A stretch of 64,000 bases of DNA, from the NCBI GenBank assembly GCA_002049455.2, contig KV919019.1, positions 1-64,000 on the forward strand, read 5' to 3'. A program made the translations under genes and the position numbers. Numbering within the stretch: the stretch's first letter is position 1; each line of letters opens with the position of its first letter. This DNA comes from Porphyra umbilicalis. Lineage: Eukaryota; Rhodophyta; Bangiophyceae; Bangiales; Bangiaceae. Below are positions 33,429 through 46,338 of this stretch, one piece after another. The notes below the pieces were generated by a model. The model saw only the letters and a program-made list of their open reading frames with translations, was not told where the DNA came from and made no database searches.

Positions 33429-34283
33429 TATCTGATGAGATCAACAAATTTCTTCAGATTTTTTGAGATCTGATGAGCGTTTCCAGTGCGCAGGGCTGCA
33501 TGGGGAGACTGTGTGAGGAACTCACCTGATTCTTAGCCTTTCCATCGGTCCACGTACGCTGTTGAATTAATGCAGCAACTCTGCAACCGCCATTTTTTGG
33601 AGGTCAGCAATACATGCCTTTGCTCTGCCCACAGGCATTGCAACAGACTTTTGTGGTTCAAACCCACAATGTGGACGACAATCCCACAATCCCCATGGGG
33701 TGTTCCCACATATGTGGGAACTCCCCACAACACCATTCCTCAGGACAAACTGGGTTTACGGTTGAGGAGCTCAGCGCTGTACTGCCTGGGCAGCGGCAGC
33801 GGTCGCCACGTGTGCTGCGGCCGCCAGGAGCGCACGTCGTGCCGGCACGACGGGCACTCCTGGCGGCATGCCCTCCAGCGCAGTGCCCGAAAACGCTTGT
33901 TGTCGTTGGCTGCTTGATTCGAAGCAATATCGTGACACGGACTCGCGCGATTTGTAAATACCCCCCGCTGGCCACCCCGTGCTGAGGGTATTTCTGCAGT
34001 CGTCTGAATGAACACAATACAGGCAATTGAGAACGGATGAATGTACCCGTTCCACGAACAGGCATTATTCAGTTATATCCACTACCTTATGTTTACACTG
34101 TCAGGAGCGGCTTATGCGAGCATGTGCAGATCCGCAGTAATCGTACGAATCCAGTCCCAAAATGGTGAAAAGAGTGCGACTGGCAGGATTTACAAGGATC
34201 TCGGCGAGAAAAAGTCGAGTATTTGATTGACTTCGCATTAAACGTGATGACACTCACATGCCTCCCACCCCGCCTCTACGCCA
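33429..34283. other. No gene seen; perfect-stem palindrome at 33820-33867
   Basis: The 48-bp stretch 33820-33867 has arms GCCGCCAGGAG and CTCCTGGCGGC around a CGTCGTGCCGGCACGACG core. A 16-bp arm CATTATTCAGTTATAT at 34063-34078 reappears inverted at 34713-34728. No coding region supported. Confidence 0.5.
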
Positions 34284-34540
34284 TCACTCCTCATCATCCC
34301 CCCCAGTCAAGACCATCTGAACCGTCTGGTCAATGGCCTCAACATCAGTCTCTGCCGTCAGCCAGCGCCGCACCGCCAGGACCTGTTCCTGGCCACTGAA
34401 GCCGTCAAACTCATGCTCCAGGGATGTATTGGCCATCATGGCCTCAAAGTGGGACACATCCATGTGGGAGGGCTCGGCCACAACTTGGATGTCGCCCAGC
34501 TGCAGCCTTATCGGCTTTTCTATCAGCGGGGCTCCGATCG
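34284..34540 (-). pseudogene. Possible last exon of an unknown gene
   Basis: The minus frame has a protein-like composition unlike the surrounding shadows (LQLGDIQVVAEPSHMDV, HEFDGFSGQEQVLAVRRW, MVLTGGDDEE then stop). The frame is closed upstream near 34550, so it would be a spliced terminal exon or a remnant. It lies between the inverted arms at 34063 and 34728. No family recognised. Confidence 0.3.
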
Positions 34541-35125
34541 CAAACGGCAGGGGTTACATACTGATCCGTGGGGTTCCAGTAAATCGTTTTGTGTTACATC
34601 AAGTACAAAGCCCTGGTGGCAAGTGCGTTTTATTTTCACGTTCCTCGATCTCTCGGGCTCTGTGGTGCCTCCGTGGTCCCGGTTATATCCACTGTGGATA
34701 TAACCGGGACGTATATAACTGAATAATGACTGTACGACTGCATGCACCACACCAAAAGAGAGACAAACCATGTTTTTTATTCTTCCGGAGGACGTGTCCT
34801 GGTGTCAATACCCGTACGTGATAGATATCGCGGCGCAAAACGCACGACAGGCCCGGCCGTGTTGCGCAATACCGTCGACGTGCTGCCCGATCCGCGCGAC
34901 ACCCATGTTTCAAGGGCCACCGCATTTCCCCGACGTCCGTCATCGGGCAGGTACAGCCGGGGCCACTGGGCATCCTCATTCGTCACGAGTTCGGACTTGA
35001 ACGCAGACGCATGTACCGAATAGGCGGGGTGGCAGCACACACTGCAAGGTACGGGAGCTCTTTTAACAAAAAACCGCGGTGAACAGCATCAACTAGAGCC
35101 CGTGGTGCAGGGCACGACATTGCAG

Positions 35126-35494
35126 TTACATTTCCATGGGCTCCCCACCCGGAAAGGACCGGCGCAACAACGCGAGCATTCGCAGTCGCGTGTCAACAGC
35201 GTTGCGCATTGCCTCGACGTGCACACTGTTCTTCACCGCCCATGACAGACAGTCCCTCCCCCCCAACTGAGCACGGAACAGGCGCAGGAGAGTGTCCTTC
35301 TCGTCGACACGGTCCACCGACGCAATGTCCACGTCCTCGGACACGGAGTTGTCCGCGTCCTCGCCACAACGGGCAGCCAACAAGAGCCGTGGCGGGATGA
35401 GCGGGAGCAGGGCGGGGTCTTCTCCGAGCTCAGCGTCCAGGTTCAATGTCAAGTGGGGTAATACCAGCCTTGGCTGATGAGATTCAAAAGCCAA
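35126..35494 (-). pseudogene. Possible coding remnant, unrecognised
   Basis: The minus frame has ordinary globular composition (LNLDAELGEDPALLPLIPPR, DEKDTLLRLFRAQLGG, MRNAVDTRLRMLALLRRSF). It may belong with the fragment at 34284-34540 and an intermediate frame at 34777-35040, but no splice chain could be established. Confidence 0.3.
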
Positions 35495-35753
35495 GGCTCA
35501 AAAGCCAATCCCCCCCCCCCGTGCATGGGTGCAGGTGCACGTTCCGCAGCCCTTACAAACAGAGTGCTGACAGAAGCGGCGCAGCGTGGTGGACTGCTAT
35601 CTGTTCACCATGAGGACTTCAACTCCCTGTACTGCCGGTGAGATGAGCGCCCATCTAGCCGCTTTGCTCTTTTCCTTTCGATGTTCTCATAGCGACATCT
35701 CCGTTCATGTGCGTGTTCGTGGGCGAGAAGATTTCGCCCGTCTGGCCCTGTTC

Positions 35754-36090
35754 CCCCACGGCTGCCCGCCGCCCCACGGCTGCCCGCCGCCCCACGGCTG
35801 CCCGCCGCCCCACGGCTGCCCGCCGCCCCACGGCTGCCCGCCGCCCCACGGCTGCCCGCCGCCCCACGGCTGCCCGCCGCCCCGCCGCTGCCGGCCGCCC
35901 CGCCGCTGCCCGCCGCCCCGCCGCTGCCCGCCTTCCCGCCGCTGCCCGCCGCCCCGCCGCTGCCCGCCGCCTTGCCGCTCCCCGCCGCCCCGCCGCTCCC
36001 CGCCGCCCCGCCGCTGCCCGCCGCCTCGCCACTCCCCGCCTCCCCGCCGCTCCCCGCCTTCCCACCGCTCCCCGCCCCCTCGCTGCCCTC
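35754..36090. repeat. 18-bp GC-rich minisatellite
   Basis: Tandem units of 18 bp: about seven near-perfect CCCCACGGCTGCCCGCCG, then about twelve diverged units of the CCCCGCCGCTGCCCGCCG type. The period is a multiple of three, so all frames stay open (HGCPPP, then RRCPPP in one frame). Whether it is coding is unclear. Confidence 0.9.
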
Positions 36091-38054
36091 GCGGGCGACC
36101 GGCGGCGGCCGGAGGCGGCACCTCTTTTCGGGGGTGGTCGGCGACGGTGGCGACCGGCGGCCGCTGCTGGCGGGAGGAGCGGCCGGAGGGGGGGGAGATC
36201 GGGCACAGCGGTTGGCGTCAGGGTCGTCCAGGGGGCTGAACGGCCTCGGTGCCTGGGGCCGGCCATTGCTGGGGTGGGCGGGTGGTCGGTGAGGGAGGCG
36301 GCTGGTGGCCGGCGGTGGGGGTGGTCAGTGGAGGGGGTGGCCGGCGGCGAAGGTGGCCGGCGGCGGGGGTCGTCGGCGGTGGGGTCGAATGGATGTGTGT
36401 CTGGGGGACACATAGCAACTTCCAGGGATAACACAGAGTTGTCTGGCTGCGTGCTACCTCTATGGACGAATCGTAGGCACGAAATTGGGGTTCTGACATG
36501 TATGGAGGCACACGACGCTCAGTGGGCATTCTACGACCGTGCTGGTGTGGTTTTTAGGTTCCGTTAAGAGTACATGATGTAACAAAGCCAACGCACACAG
36601 AAAATTGGCCAGCAGATAGGCAGAGCACCGTGGGAAGGTAGCGGCGTATCGTGTCCCTGTCAAGTTAAAGGGGCGAAAATCGTCGGAAGGAAGCGTCTGT
36701 ACGCTTCGCGACTCGCTTTTTCGTTCCCAGGACCCTTCAAAGCACCACGTACAAGTCTCTTTCGAAAAATGGTGTTTTGGTCAAGTTCCGCCCGGACATG
36801 TCGTTTGCTCCTCCCTCTTGCACCGGATGGAAGCATGTAACATGGCGATGACCAGACTATACGGACCCCGACCAAAGCTGCTCAAGATAGGTACAGGGTA
36901 CTGTAGGAGATGTACTGTGCTGTTTTTTTCGCAAGAAAACATGCAGAACTGCTGAAGGCAGCAAGAGAAGCGCAGAGCGCATCCCACTGGATTAAACAGT
37001 GTCAGAGAAAACACGTAATCCACTGGACTGAGCAGTGTCTGTGCCGATCTGCCGACTCGACGGTATCTGAAACACTGTCAGAGGGTGGCCATTCACACTG
37101 CGAGGTGGTATGATTATATCTCTACCCTCGACTGCTGTTTTCTTCCACTGCCGCTGCCTCCCCCCACTGCCGCTGCTTTCTCCCAGTGCATCAGCCTCCC
37201 TCCACCGCCGCTGCCTCTCTCCACCGCCGCTGCCTCCCCACATCGCTGCTGTGCCCCCCCATCCCCGTTGCGTCCCCCAATTCCTGCGGCTTTCCCCCTT
37301 TCCTTTTGCGTCCCCTCTTCGCTGCTGCCCGTCGTCACAGGTTCTGGCCCTCCCTACCAGGGCTCCGACCCCCGCAACTGCTGCCCATTTCTCCCACTAG
37401 TGCTGCCCCCCCCTTCACTGGTGCTACCCCCCCTCCTACCCGAGCTGCCCCCTCCCCCCCACTGGTGCTGCCCACCCCGACCTGTGCTGCCCCCCTCCCA
37501 CCCGAGCTGCCCCCCCCCCACTGGTTCTGCCCACCCCCACCGGTCGGCGCAGCCACAGCGGCGACCGTAGTCACGGAATGGTGTGGCAAGGACACCTGGG
37601 TCAGGAACGGGAGGGAGGCGGCAGCCCCCATCAGCGGCGGTGGTCGCCCAGTCCTGGAAGGGACGACGAGCAACGACAGCAGCGCCCGGCGGCGGTGGTG
37701 GTGGCTCGCGCATGTGCGGGGCGGCGAGCGGCGGCGGTCGTGCATGGCCGTCATGCATGGCGCGGCAGCGTCGATGGCCCATCCCTGTCAAATGCCCAGC
37801 CCAACGGAATCAACGGCTGCGTATCGATTAAAATGATATTGGCCCCGCTTCAAAGTAGCGAAATCTTGGGTGATAGTAAGTCTCCAGGAAATACAGTACA
37901 GGATGTATGATCGATTCGCATCTCCCATTCCATCCCCCCAAACGCCAGCCCTCCTTGGCGGCAAATCGCCGCTGAGCCAAGGCTGGCTTTATCTCGCCTC
38001 CCAATGTGGCAATGGGGTTTTCATCGACCAAGTGCACATAGTTGGAGATGTTAA
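36091..38054. other. No supported gene; pyrimidine-rich tract at 37110-37560
   Basis: GC-rich flank of the minisatellite to about 36400, AT-richer sequence to 37100, then a C/T-rich degenerate repeat (CTGCTGCC, CCCCCACT variants) to 37560. Frames here are low-complexity. Confidence 0.4.
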
Positions 38055-38757
38055 TTTCCAGGCACGTGCGTGCAATACCCTGGCCTTCTGAGCGGTGGCG
38101 CGCTCGGCGACGCATCGACACGTGGCACGCCGGCCCGCCCCATGGCCGCGAGCGCGCACGGGGGCACGTACAGCCACGTTGCCGTGGCGGGGGGCGCGCG
38201 GGGCGGGGAAAGGGCCGCCGCCGCCACGACAGCGGCGGCGGCCCGCCGGCGTCGCGCGACGACCACCAGAGGGGCCGTCACTCCGCCGCGCAGCGAACCT
38301 GCGCACGGCGGGCGGGGCGGCCGACACAGCGCACGGGCGGGCGGGTGGGACCGACCGCTGCGCGACGGGGCGCCTCCAACCGCGCCGCTCGATGGCGTCA
38401 GAAAAAGCCGACGAGCCGCCGCTACAGAAGCTGGCGCGCAAACAAGATCACCCGCGGGTCATCGTGGGCGGGTCGAACCCCGAAAGTCGCCGCGCGCGAT
38501 CGCCGCGCGCAACTCGGGGCGGTGGGGGGGGCAGGGGGGCAGGCGCCCTGTGACCCCTGTGGCAGGACAGTCCTTCTCAGCCACTTAACTCTATTCGCTT
38601 TTAGCGTCATCGCGACCCTTCCAACGCTGACACGCTCTCAGATCCCTGAGGACACGAATGCAGACTGCCACCTCTGAAACGGAGAGAAAGTCCCGTGATC
38701 TAAGTATATGTGTGCATCACTACACTTTGAAAGCACCCTGTCCTAAAGGCCAGGGAA
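38055..38757 (+). repeat. Dispersed repeat R1, copy E
   Basis: 703 bp, TTTCCAGGCACGTGCGTGCA to AAGGCCAGGGAA. A short deletion removes part of the poly-G stretch near 38540 found in the other copies. Confidence 0.88.
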
Positions 38758-39400
38758 ATTCTCTTCAGATGTGTTCGGAAGTTTCGGGTTCTACGTGCCC
38801 GTCCCGTCCGTTGCCTTCAGAAAGCTGCGCGATCCGTGGGCCGCCGTGCACATATCGCGCAGGGGCATTCCGAAGTGCGCGCAAAATGCGCATGCCTGCC
38901 ACCGGCGGTGTGGGTTTATTGGCGCCACAGACCCCCATAAATGATTTGCTGGACAACAGGCGTTTGCGGGCACTGCGCAGTTGGGCCGCGCCGACACCCA
39001 CCGCCGCCCTCGGGGGGCGCGCGCGTCAGCGGCTGTGACCGACCGAGCCCGCCTCGGCGCGGCGGGCTGAGCGGGACCGCCGCTCCCCGTCACCCCGTGC
39101 CGCGACGTCCATCCACCCCCTCGATGAGAGGGCTCGGGGATGAGCCCCACTGCACGCGGCTCAGCGTCGCGCTCGGCGCAACGTCACAGGGTGACACCAG
39201 GGCCTCAGACACCCCAGAGCCGTTGGGAAGGCGCAGGCGGGGGAAAGGGCGTCGCCCGCCACCTTTGCCGCGCCACCGCCGTCGGCCACGGCGGCGCGGT
39301 TGCCCCCCCCCCCTCACCATCCATCACCCGCCTCTGCCGCGCTTTCCACGTCAACGGCAGCGACTGCGCCGGCCACGTCCACTTCCAAGCCCGCCGCACC
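38758..39400. other. No supported gene
   Basis: GC-rich sequence between R1 and K1. Open frames exist on both strands but have no recognisable domains. Confidence 0.35.
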
Positions 39401-42400
39401 GTCGGTAGTTGGTACCACCCAGACGGAAGACAAACGAAAAGTACGAAGACCAAACGCGCGCTTTCGTACGATGTTCGTCTGTCGTTTTTTTGTCTTTCGT
39501 TTGTCAAACGTAGGCGTTACGAATACCGCTTTCGTAAGCTGGTCGTCACGCAGCTGCAGCAGCACGTGACAAGCAAATCAAGGCCTGTGAGACGTCGACC
39601 GCTCGTGGAGTCTCCAACAGAGCCCTTGATTGGCTCATACTGTGCACTGCTGACGCCTTCCCGTTGTCCATTGCAGCGACCCAAAAAAGAAATTGTCGAT
39701 CACCAGCGCTTCATTTACCATACCGCGCTCATGGCTGCTCTCGCGGCCCCCGTGACCACCTAAACATCTCAATAATTAAGTACACTGATGCTTCTGTCGG
39801 GACCCTTTCTTGAGGCTGTTGAGGTAGGCCTCGGGGCTACTCCTGTTCAAACATTTGAAGACACCAGCGGTGTAGCCAATCGGAGAGGCCCGCCAGGCGG
39901 GAGTGGAACCTGGGAGACGACTCCCCTTTCTCTCGAAGTAAGGCCTTGCCTCTCCTCGTCTTCCGACGCGCAGGTGTAGTGTACCGCTCTCCGTTCTGTC
40001 ATTGTCTCTTATGTCCCCACCCCGCTGCAACGCTCCCGCTTGTCCCTCTCTCGTCTTACCGCCGCCGTGGCCACCTCCTCTCTCTTCACACCATTGTACG
40101 GTTTACCCCGTACCTCACCATTCGTACTGCTGCAAGTGGTTCTCACCCCACTGCCTCCCGCACCTCTGACCTGCCGCACCTCCCCAACCTCTTGCGCACC
40201 GACCTTGCCCCCCCCATCTCTTTTGTCGTGACCGACGTGGTTGTGTTCGGTGCCGGTCACGACCGTTGAGTTAAAGGCTTTTTGACGTGGGGAGGAGCAG
40301 GAGGGATATGGGGGAGAGTGTGTGCGTTTGGCCCGTGAGGTTGGGGGTGGAGCGCAGTGCCATGTTGACCCGGCTTGGCACGGGGGTAGATACGTGGGGG
40401 ACGAGGTGGCGGAGCTTCGTCGCCCGTTCCCTGTGGGGGTGGGCACTGGGGGTATGGAGAGGGTAGGAGGCAGGTGGCGTCATGTGGGGGTGGGGGAAAG
40501 CGACGCCGAACAGGGGCAGGAGGGTCCCATTAAGCTTAGTACAGCTCACTAGTAGCTTTTGACCGTTAGTGGGAACGTACTGGGTAATTAAAAACATTCT
40601 TACTTCCGATGTTCGAAGTACGCCCCTCACTGCCAGCATCTTGTTCAGAAGGCTTTGTCAGTGGGTCACTGAGCCCAAACGTTTCCCTGACGAATGATAG
40701 ACGCGACACAAACGAAAACGCACCCTTACGAACGGGCAGACGAATGGGCATTCGTCTGACCATCGTCGGGAATGTGTACCACCCTACTTGGGGGGTACTG
40801 GGGCGTACTGGGGCCTGATTTCCGTACTGTGGGGCCAAAACGGAGGCCCGGAGCCCAAAATGGAGCCCGGCCGCAGCCCGGCCTGTGCCAGGCCGGCCGA
40901 AACGTGGGCTACAAGTCTGCATGTGACGTACTCGAGACGGCTCGAGACGGCTCGAGACGGCGACCGGATTTCGCGTCGTGTAGCCCTCCTCAGAAGCAGG
41001 CTACAAGTCGATCAAAACCCAGGAAAATCGAGGCCTCAGGGGCCATTTCATCGGCACTCTGCACACCCTCGCCATTCCCAGACGGCTCCCAAGTTCTACG
41101 ACTTGTCGCCCGCCTGAAAGCAGGCTACAAGTGGAGCGATTCGGCCCACTTTCAGCAACCGCTAGGCAGCTAGGCGCGGGAAGGCGGCTCCGGGTCACAA
41201 GTCAGAGATGATCAGCGTCGCTGGAATGCCCGGAGGCCTCTTCACTGAACACGAGCGCAGCTGACTGATTCGATGCTGCCAAATGTCACACATCATGCCT
41301 GGTGTACAGTGTGTGGTTCCTTTGTCAGCCGACTCAGATGGAGGAGCCAATCAGAAGACGTGCTGAAGCACGAACGTCGTGCTGGGATGAGCCAAATGAC
41401 ACGGGCTCACACGCTGTCAGCTGTGGTGGGCCGCGCCAATACGTATGTCATGCCATCTTTGTGCCTGGGTTGTTTTTCGGTGGCACGACACGGCCGCACG
41501 AAAACACCGCCTTGCAGACCTCGAACGAATCGCGTCCCGTTCAATCTCACGCGGAGGCTCCTAGCCGCTGGGGGAGATCCCAGAACAGTTACGTGGCAGT
41601 CCGACGCTGTGGATCGAGGCCACGGCAAGCCTGATCCACGGGCGCGACCTTCGCGAGCACGCGCCGACAACATAGTCAGAACATGTCGGCTCCCGTAGCA
41701 TGCGACCTTGCAATCGCACCGACCGTCTTCCTCTCCCCCGCCCCCTCCCGCCTCCCTCCTCACCGACTCGCCCAGGGGCGCCCCGGCTCTTCTCTTGCAG
41801 CTTCCAGGCATGCGAACGCACGAGATCTCTTTTGACGTGATCGGTGCAGTGCACTGCACGGGTCACGGTTGGCACTTGTACGTGCTAGGCATTGCGCCTC
41901 TTTCGCGTGTGCTTCTCTTTTTTGTGCGTACGTGACATACGAGAATACCATCAACTGCCTGCGCTCGAGTGGTTCACTTCCTTAGAATACCGTGCGCTGC
42001 CGACAGAGAGAGCGCTGACGGATTCTCCTGTTCTCTGCTCCTCTCGTGCCTTCCTTGGACGTTGTGATCGCTTCTCGTCTGCTTGTCCTGGTGTCACTGT
42101 GATCTGCTGCCTGGTGTCATGTTTTTCTCGCGTTGATGGTGGCTTGGGGGGCCTGCTTCCTATCGTGTTTGCGTTCCGCCTCCGCTCTCTGCCCTCTGCT
42201 CTGGTTGTTTCTTCTGTCTTCCTGCCTGCTGTCCGTTTTCTTGGCGTCCTGGGTGGTGCGCAGGTGTATGCCTGCCTGCAATAGTGGTAGTCTCGGCGTG
42301 TATGTGGGTGTGGGCATTAGGGCTGATGAAGCGTAGGAAAAAAGAGCCCGGACGCAGTGTCAGCAATCCTCTAGAACGACTGCCGGCAGGCCCGAAGCGT

Positions 42401-42838
42401 AGCGCCCACAAATTCGGCAGGACGCATCTCTGCGAGACACGTACCGTTGTCGGCGCGCGATACGTTTCAATGGAATGGTCGGCTACGCTTCAAGTCTTGT
42501 GCAATTGCATTCCGTCTGGACAGGGCCCCCCCAGAGCCCTTGAGGGGGGGTGTATGATAACCACCCCCCCTCGCAGAGACATCATTGGCCAGTGTCACAG
42601 TACATGCACGTCTTAAAACGCGAATAATCGCTGATGTACTAGTTTGGAAGAACACTGTGGGGAAACGAGGCAAGTAACCCCGCGAATATGTGTACTGGGC
42701 CCATTTCACCTCAATCTGAAATGCGACGCGCTGTACTGGTCAGTACGCCCAAGTACAGTGGTACACTTTCCCGACGATCGTTTGACAGATGAAGACCTTA
42801 CGAATCCGGCATTCGTCTGAGGGGTACCATGTACCGAC
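39401..42838 (+). mobile_element. TIR element K1, interrupted by K2
   Basis: Left end GTCGGTAGTTGGTACCACCC and the reverse complement of the right end, GTCGGTACATGGTACCCC, are inverted repeats. Both arms are loaded with CAGACGAA/TTCGTCTG motifs. Subtracting K2 leaves about 1.4 kb, close to the 1.5 kb of K3, which has the same ends. No transposase seen. Confidence 0.6.
40762..42778 (+). mobile_element. TIR element K2, nested in K1 (about 2.0 kb)
   Basis: Inverted ends ATCGTCGGGAATGTGTACCA (left) and, as complement, ATCGTCGGGAAAGTGTACCA (right), continuing into TACTTGGG and GTACTGG repeats. It is bordered by near-identical octamers CGTCTGAC and CGTTTGAC, allowing one base of offset. The interior has only short frames. 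Three GGCTCGAGAC units stand in tandem near 40930-40960. Confidence 0.6.
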
Positions 42839-43098
42839 GACGGGTGTGGGGGGTCGGGGGCGGGGGGCGCAGGGCGCGCGGCGACCACCGACGACGGGGC
42901 ATCGTCCCTGTCGAGCGGCACCGCGTGGCGACTACCTAAATTTAACGGGTGTCAAGTGAACCGACGCGGCGCCGAGGCGGCTGCCGACGGCAGTGCCCAT
43001 TCCGCGACGGCAGGCGGGGACGTCACGGGCGGCAGGGGCGGGTGGTAGCGCGGCTGGGGCGGACGCTGCGCGTGGCGCGCGCTCGGGCGGGTGCCACC

Positions 43099-44593
43099 GT
43101 CGGAGGTTGGTACCAACCAGACGAAAGCCGGTTTCGTAAGCCTTTCGTCTGGCAGGCGTTTGACAGACGATCGCCAGACGAACGGGTTTTCGTCTGCCCG
43201 TTCGTAAGCTTGTCGTGCGTTCGCTTCGTCTGTGTTTCGTTTGGCAGAACGTTTGGGCATATCGACCAAGCTGGATAGGCCATGAGCGCAGGTGTCAGCA
43301 GATCCATCTCTGTACCTCTCCAAGTCTTTGTGTGCCTGCATTACTTTTGTATTGCCCGTTAGAGGCTATAGTTTAGCCCAGTCATACGAACGATTCGTCC
43401 TGCCCGCCGGTACGGACCGGCCGGGCCCCCCCGGCAGTCCAGCCTCGCCACCCCGTCGGCCCACCTACCACCCCGCCGCTGCACCTACAACCCCACCGCT
43501 CTACCTACCGCGTCGCCACCCCGCCCCCACGCCAGCCTACCCACGCCCCCCTCATGCCATCCGCAGCCTCCCTGTCAGCGCCATCTCTGCTAGCCATCCC
43601 ACCATATGCTGGTACACAGGTCCAAAGATCCACTACCAACCGCCCTCTAACTCTCATCCAATGTACCACGCCACCACCAGCACAAGCGTCACCGACTGCC
43701 CCAACTCGCTCCCCACATCCCACCACCACTCCCGGCAGAGGGCGCCGCGGAGGCATGACACTGGCTTCTCATCTCACGAAAAGAGCGCCGCCACCCCCTC
43801 CGCGTACCTCTGGTGTCAACATTGGATAAGGGGGGAGTAAGTAAAACAGACAACGATGCAGCAAAGAGGTTGAGGAGAGCGGCCCCGACAGTGGGGGGGT
43901 CCAGCGGATGGAGCGGGGGGCAGCGAAGGAGCAACACGCGGCGCGAGGGCGAGCAAGGACTCACCGGGGCGGGCCGGGGCTGTGAAGGGCAAGACGAACA
44001 GAGGCCTTGTCGTCTCAAACGCACAGCGGGCCCTCTCCTCTTGCTTCCACTCGCGCCCTCTCCTGACCACCTGAATTTTAAACTTCGAAAGAAACACGGT
44101 TACAAGGCGCTCTGGGTGGCCACAGGGGACGCCGTGGACGACGACACAGCGTACTTAGTTGCTGCATGCCACTATCCATGACGTAGCACCGTAGCCCTCG
44201 GAGAGCGGCCTTCAGGCGTGTCAGTTACCACCATTTGTCCTCGTCACGACGTGAAGTCCGCAAGCAGATGGGCAGTAGGGAAAAGAGTTATTTCTTTGCT
44301 GTCAGCAGCGAGACCTTGACCACTTGCAGGCTCCTGGAGAGACTCGGTGTGCCGTCGGGCCGCACAAGCCAGCCCACTGACGAAGGCATGGCCTGCCCGC
44401 TCTAGATTTGGTCCGCGCACGTGCCACGACCGTCGAGTTACCGAGCTTACGAAACTGGCTTTCGTCTGGCTCGCGTCTGGCGCTCGTGTGTCAGACGATC
44501 GCCAGACGACAAACAGACGAATGCCAGACGGAATCATCGTTTGTTTTTCGTTCGTTTTGTCTGGCGTTCGTTTGGCTGGTACCAACTCCCGAC
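43099..44593 (+). mobile_element. TIR element K3 (about 1.5 kb)
   Basis: Ends GTCGGAGGTTGGTACCAACC and, as complement, GTCGGGAGTTGGTACCAGCC. Dense CAGACGAA-type motifs lie within 160 bp of each end. The central part (43400-43800) is C-rich and otherwise featureless. No transposase. Confidence 0.65.
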
Positions 44594-45599
44594 GACCGGC
44601 ACCAGCGCCGCCGACCGGAGCGCTCGCAATGGCGGTTTGCGCGGCCATGGCGCGCACGGGGACGCACACCGTGATGCGGCCCGCCGCGTGCGGCCGGCGA
44701 CCGTGGGTCCAGCAACGCCACAGGGGGGCGGGTGGGGCGCGCGGATCTCTCGAGCAAAGACGGCCGACACGGACCGCGGTCCACCTCGGGTGCATCCCGC
44801 GCGAGGCCGAGCCGGTACAAATCTTGCCGCCGCTGCCGGCGCAGGCGCGGCGCTGCCACGGCCGACGTGGCCGACCCCCCTGCCCGGGATCGTGCACGTG
44901 TGCCCGCCCGTCACCATGGTTTCTTAGTGCCCCTCCCCGCCCAGCTGCCGTTGGGAAGCCGCCCCTATGCTCGTCGACGCGGGCCCGACGTTGTCGTCCG
45001 CCCGCCTCCACACCTCATCTGCCAGACTCCCCACCCACCGCCGCCCCGCGCCGCCGCGTCGGCGTCCCAGATGCTTGACGGCCAGCGGCCCGCCGCCGCC
45101 GCCGTTGTCGCCGCCACGTCCCCACCCACCGCCGACGTTGCAGTGGCCACGGCGCGGCACTGCCGACAGGCCGCAGCCTTTTCGGATGGGGCGCGCTGCA
45201 GGGTCACGCCCAGAGGAGCGGTCTGCTGTCGACCGCGTCCCCGCGCCCGTGCGCGTCCGAAATTTGGCTTGATCCGCGGGGGCCACGACCACCCCGCGCC
45301 ACGCCGCTTGATGGTTCCCCGCCGCCCGCGGGCGTCCCCCTCGCCTCGGCCCTCCCCCAAACGTGCCCCTCAACGTTCCGCTCAAGCACCGTCCGTCCCT
45401 TCTTTCCCTCCCTCCCGCCTCTGCTTCCGTCCCCCAACTCGTCCCTAACACACCTTCCCTCCCTCCCGCCCCCCTTGTCTCCGCCCCGCCTCTCCCCCCC
45501 CCCCCCCCCCCCCCACGGCGCGCCATGCCCCCCCCCCCCCCCCCGCCCCCGCCTCACCCTCCGCCGCCTCCGCGCGCGGTGGCGCCTCCACCGCGCCGA
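44594..45599. other. GC-rich upstream region of the Ala-rich gene
   Basis: No supported gene. It includes C-rich stretches and, at 45490-45550, poly-C runs just upstream of the proposed start at 45600. Confidence 0.35.
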
Positions 45600-46306
45600 A
45601 TGGGCGGCCGCGCACGCGCCACTCCCCCCCCCCCCGGCGCCACCGCCGACGACGTCTCCCGCGTCGCCCTCTTCCCCACCCGCGCCGCCATCCGCCCGCT
45701 GCGCGACGGCGCGCACGCGCGCGCCGCCCTCCGCGTCGGCTGGCAAGTCTACCGCGAGTACTACCTGCCCGCCGAGACGGCGCCCGACTCGATCAGCCGC
45801 CGCGCGTGGACGGCCGAGGAGCGGGCGGCGGCGCAAGTGCGCGCGGCGGCGCGCAGTCGGGGGATTGACCCGACGGATGAGGACGCGATGGAGGCCGAGG
45901 CGGCCCGCCGCGCCGCCAAAGAGGAGGCGGCGGCGGGCACAGACGAGGCGGGGCGCGCGCGCGCGCGGTCGGCGCTGGGGAGGGAGGTGCGGGGGGGGTG
46001 CTCGCCGGCGCGCAGCGGGTCGAGCGCTTGATTGCCGAGGGGGGGTGTCGGCGGCGGTCGGGCAGCGGGTCGAGTTGCTCAACGCGGCGTTGGCGGCGTT
46101 TGGGGAGGGCTACCGCGGCGTCATGCGGCGGCCGCTGGAGGAGGGGGGGAGGGCGGGGGCGGCGGGCGGCGGCGAACGCCAGAGGCGGCGGCGGGCGCGG
46201 CGGCAGAGTGGGCCGAGGGGGAGGGGGGGGGGGGCGTGCCAGACGGCCCTGCCGCCGCCGACACACGCGTCGACGACACCATTGCCGCCGCCGACAATGT
46301 TGCCGC

Positions 46307-46338
<32 letters not shown>

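Noticed and set aside
35655-36434. Long frames on both strands over the minisatellite
   Set aside because: They arise from an 18-bp repeat that keeps every frame open; no domain or non-repeat core.
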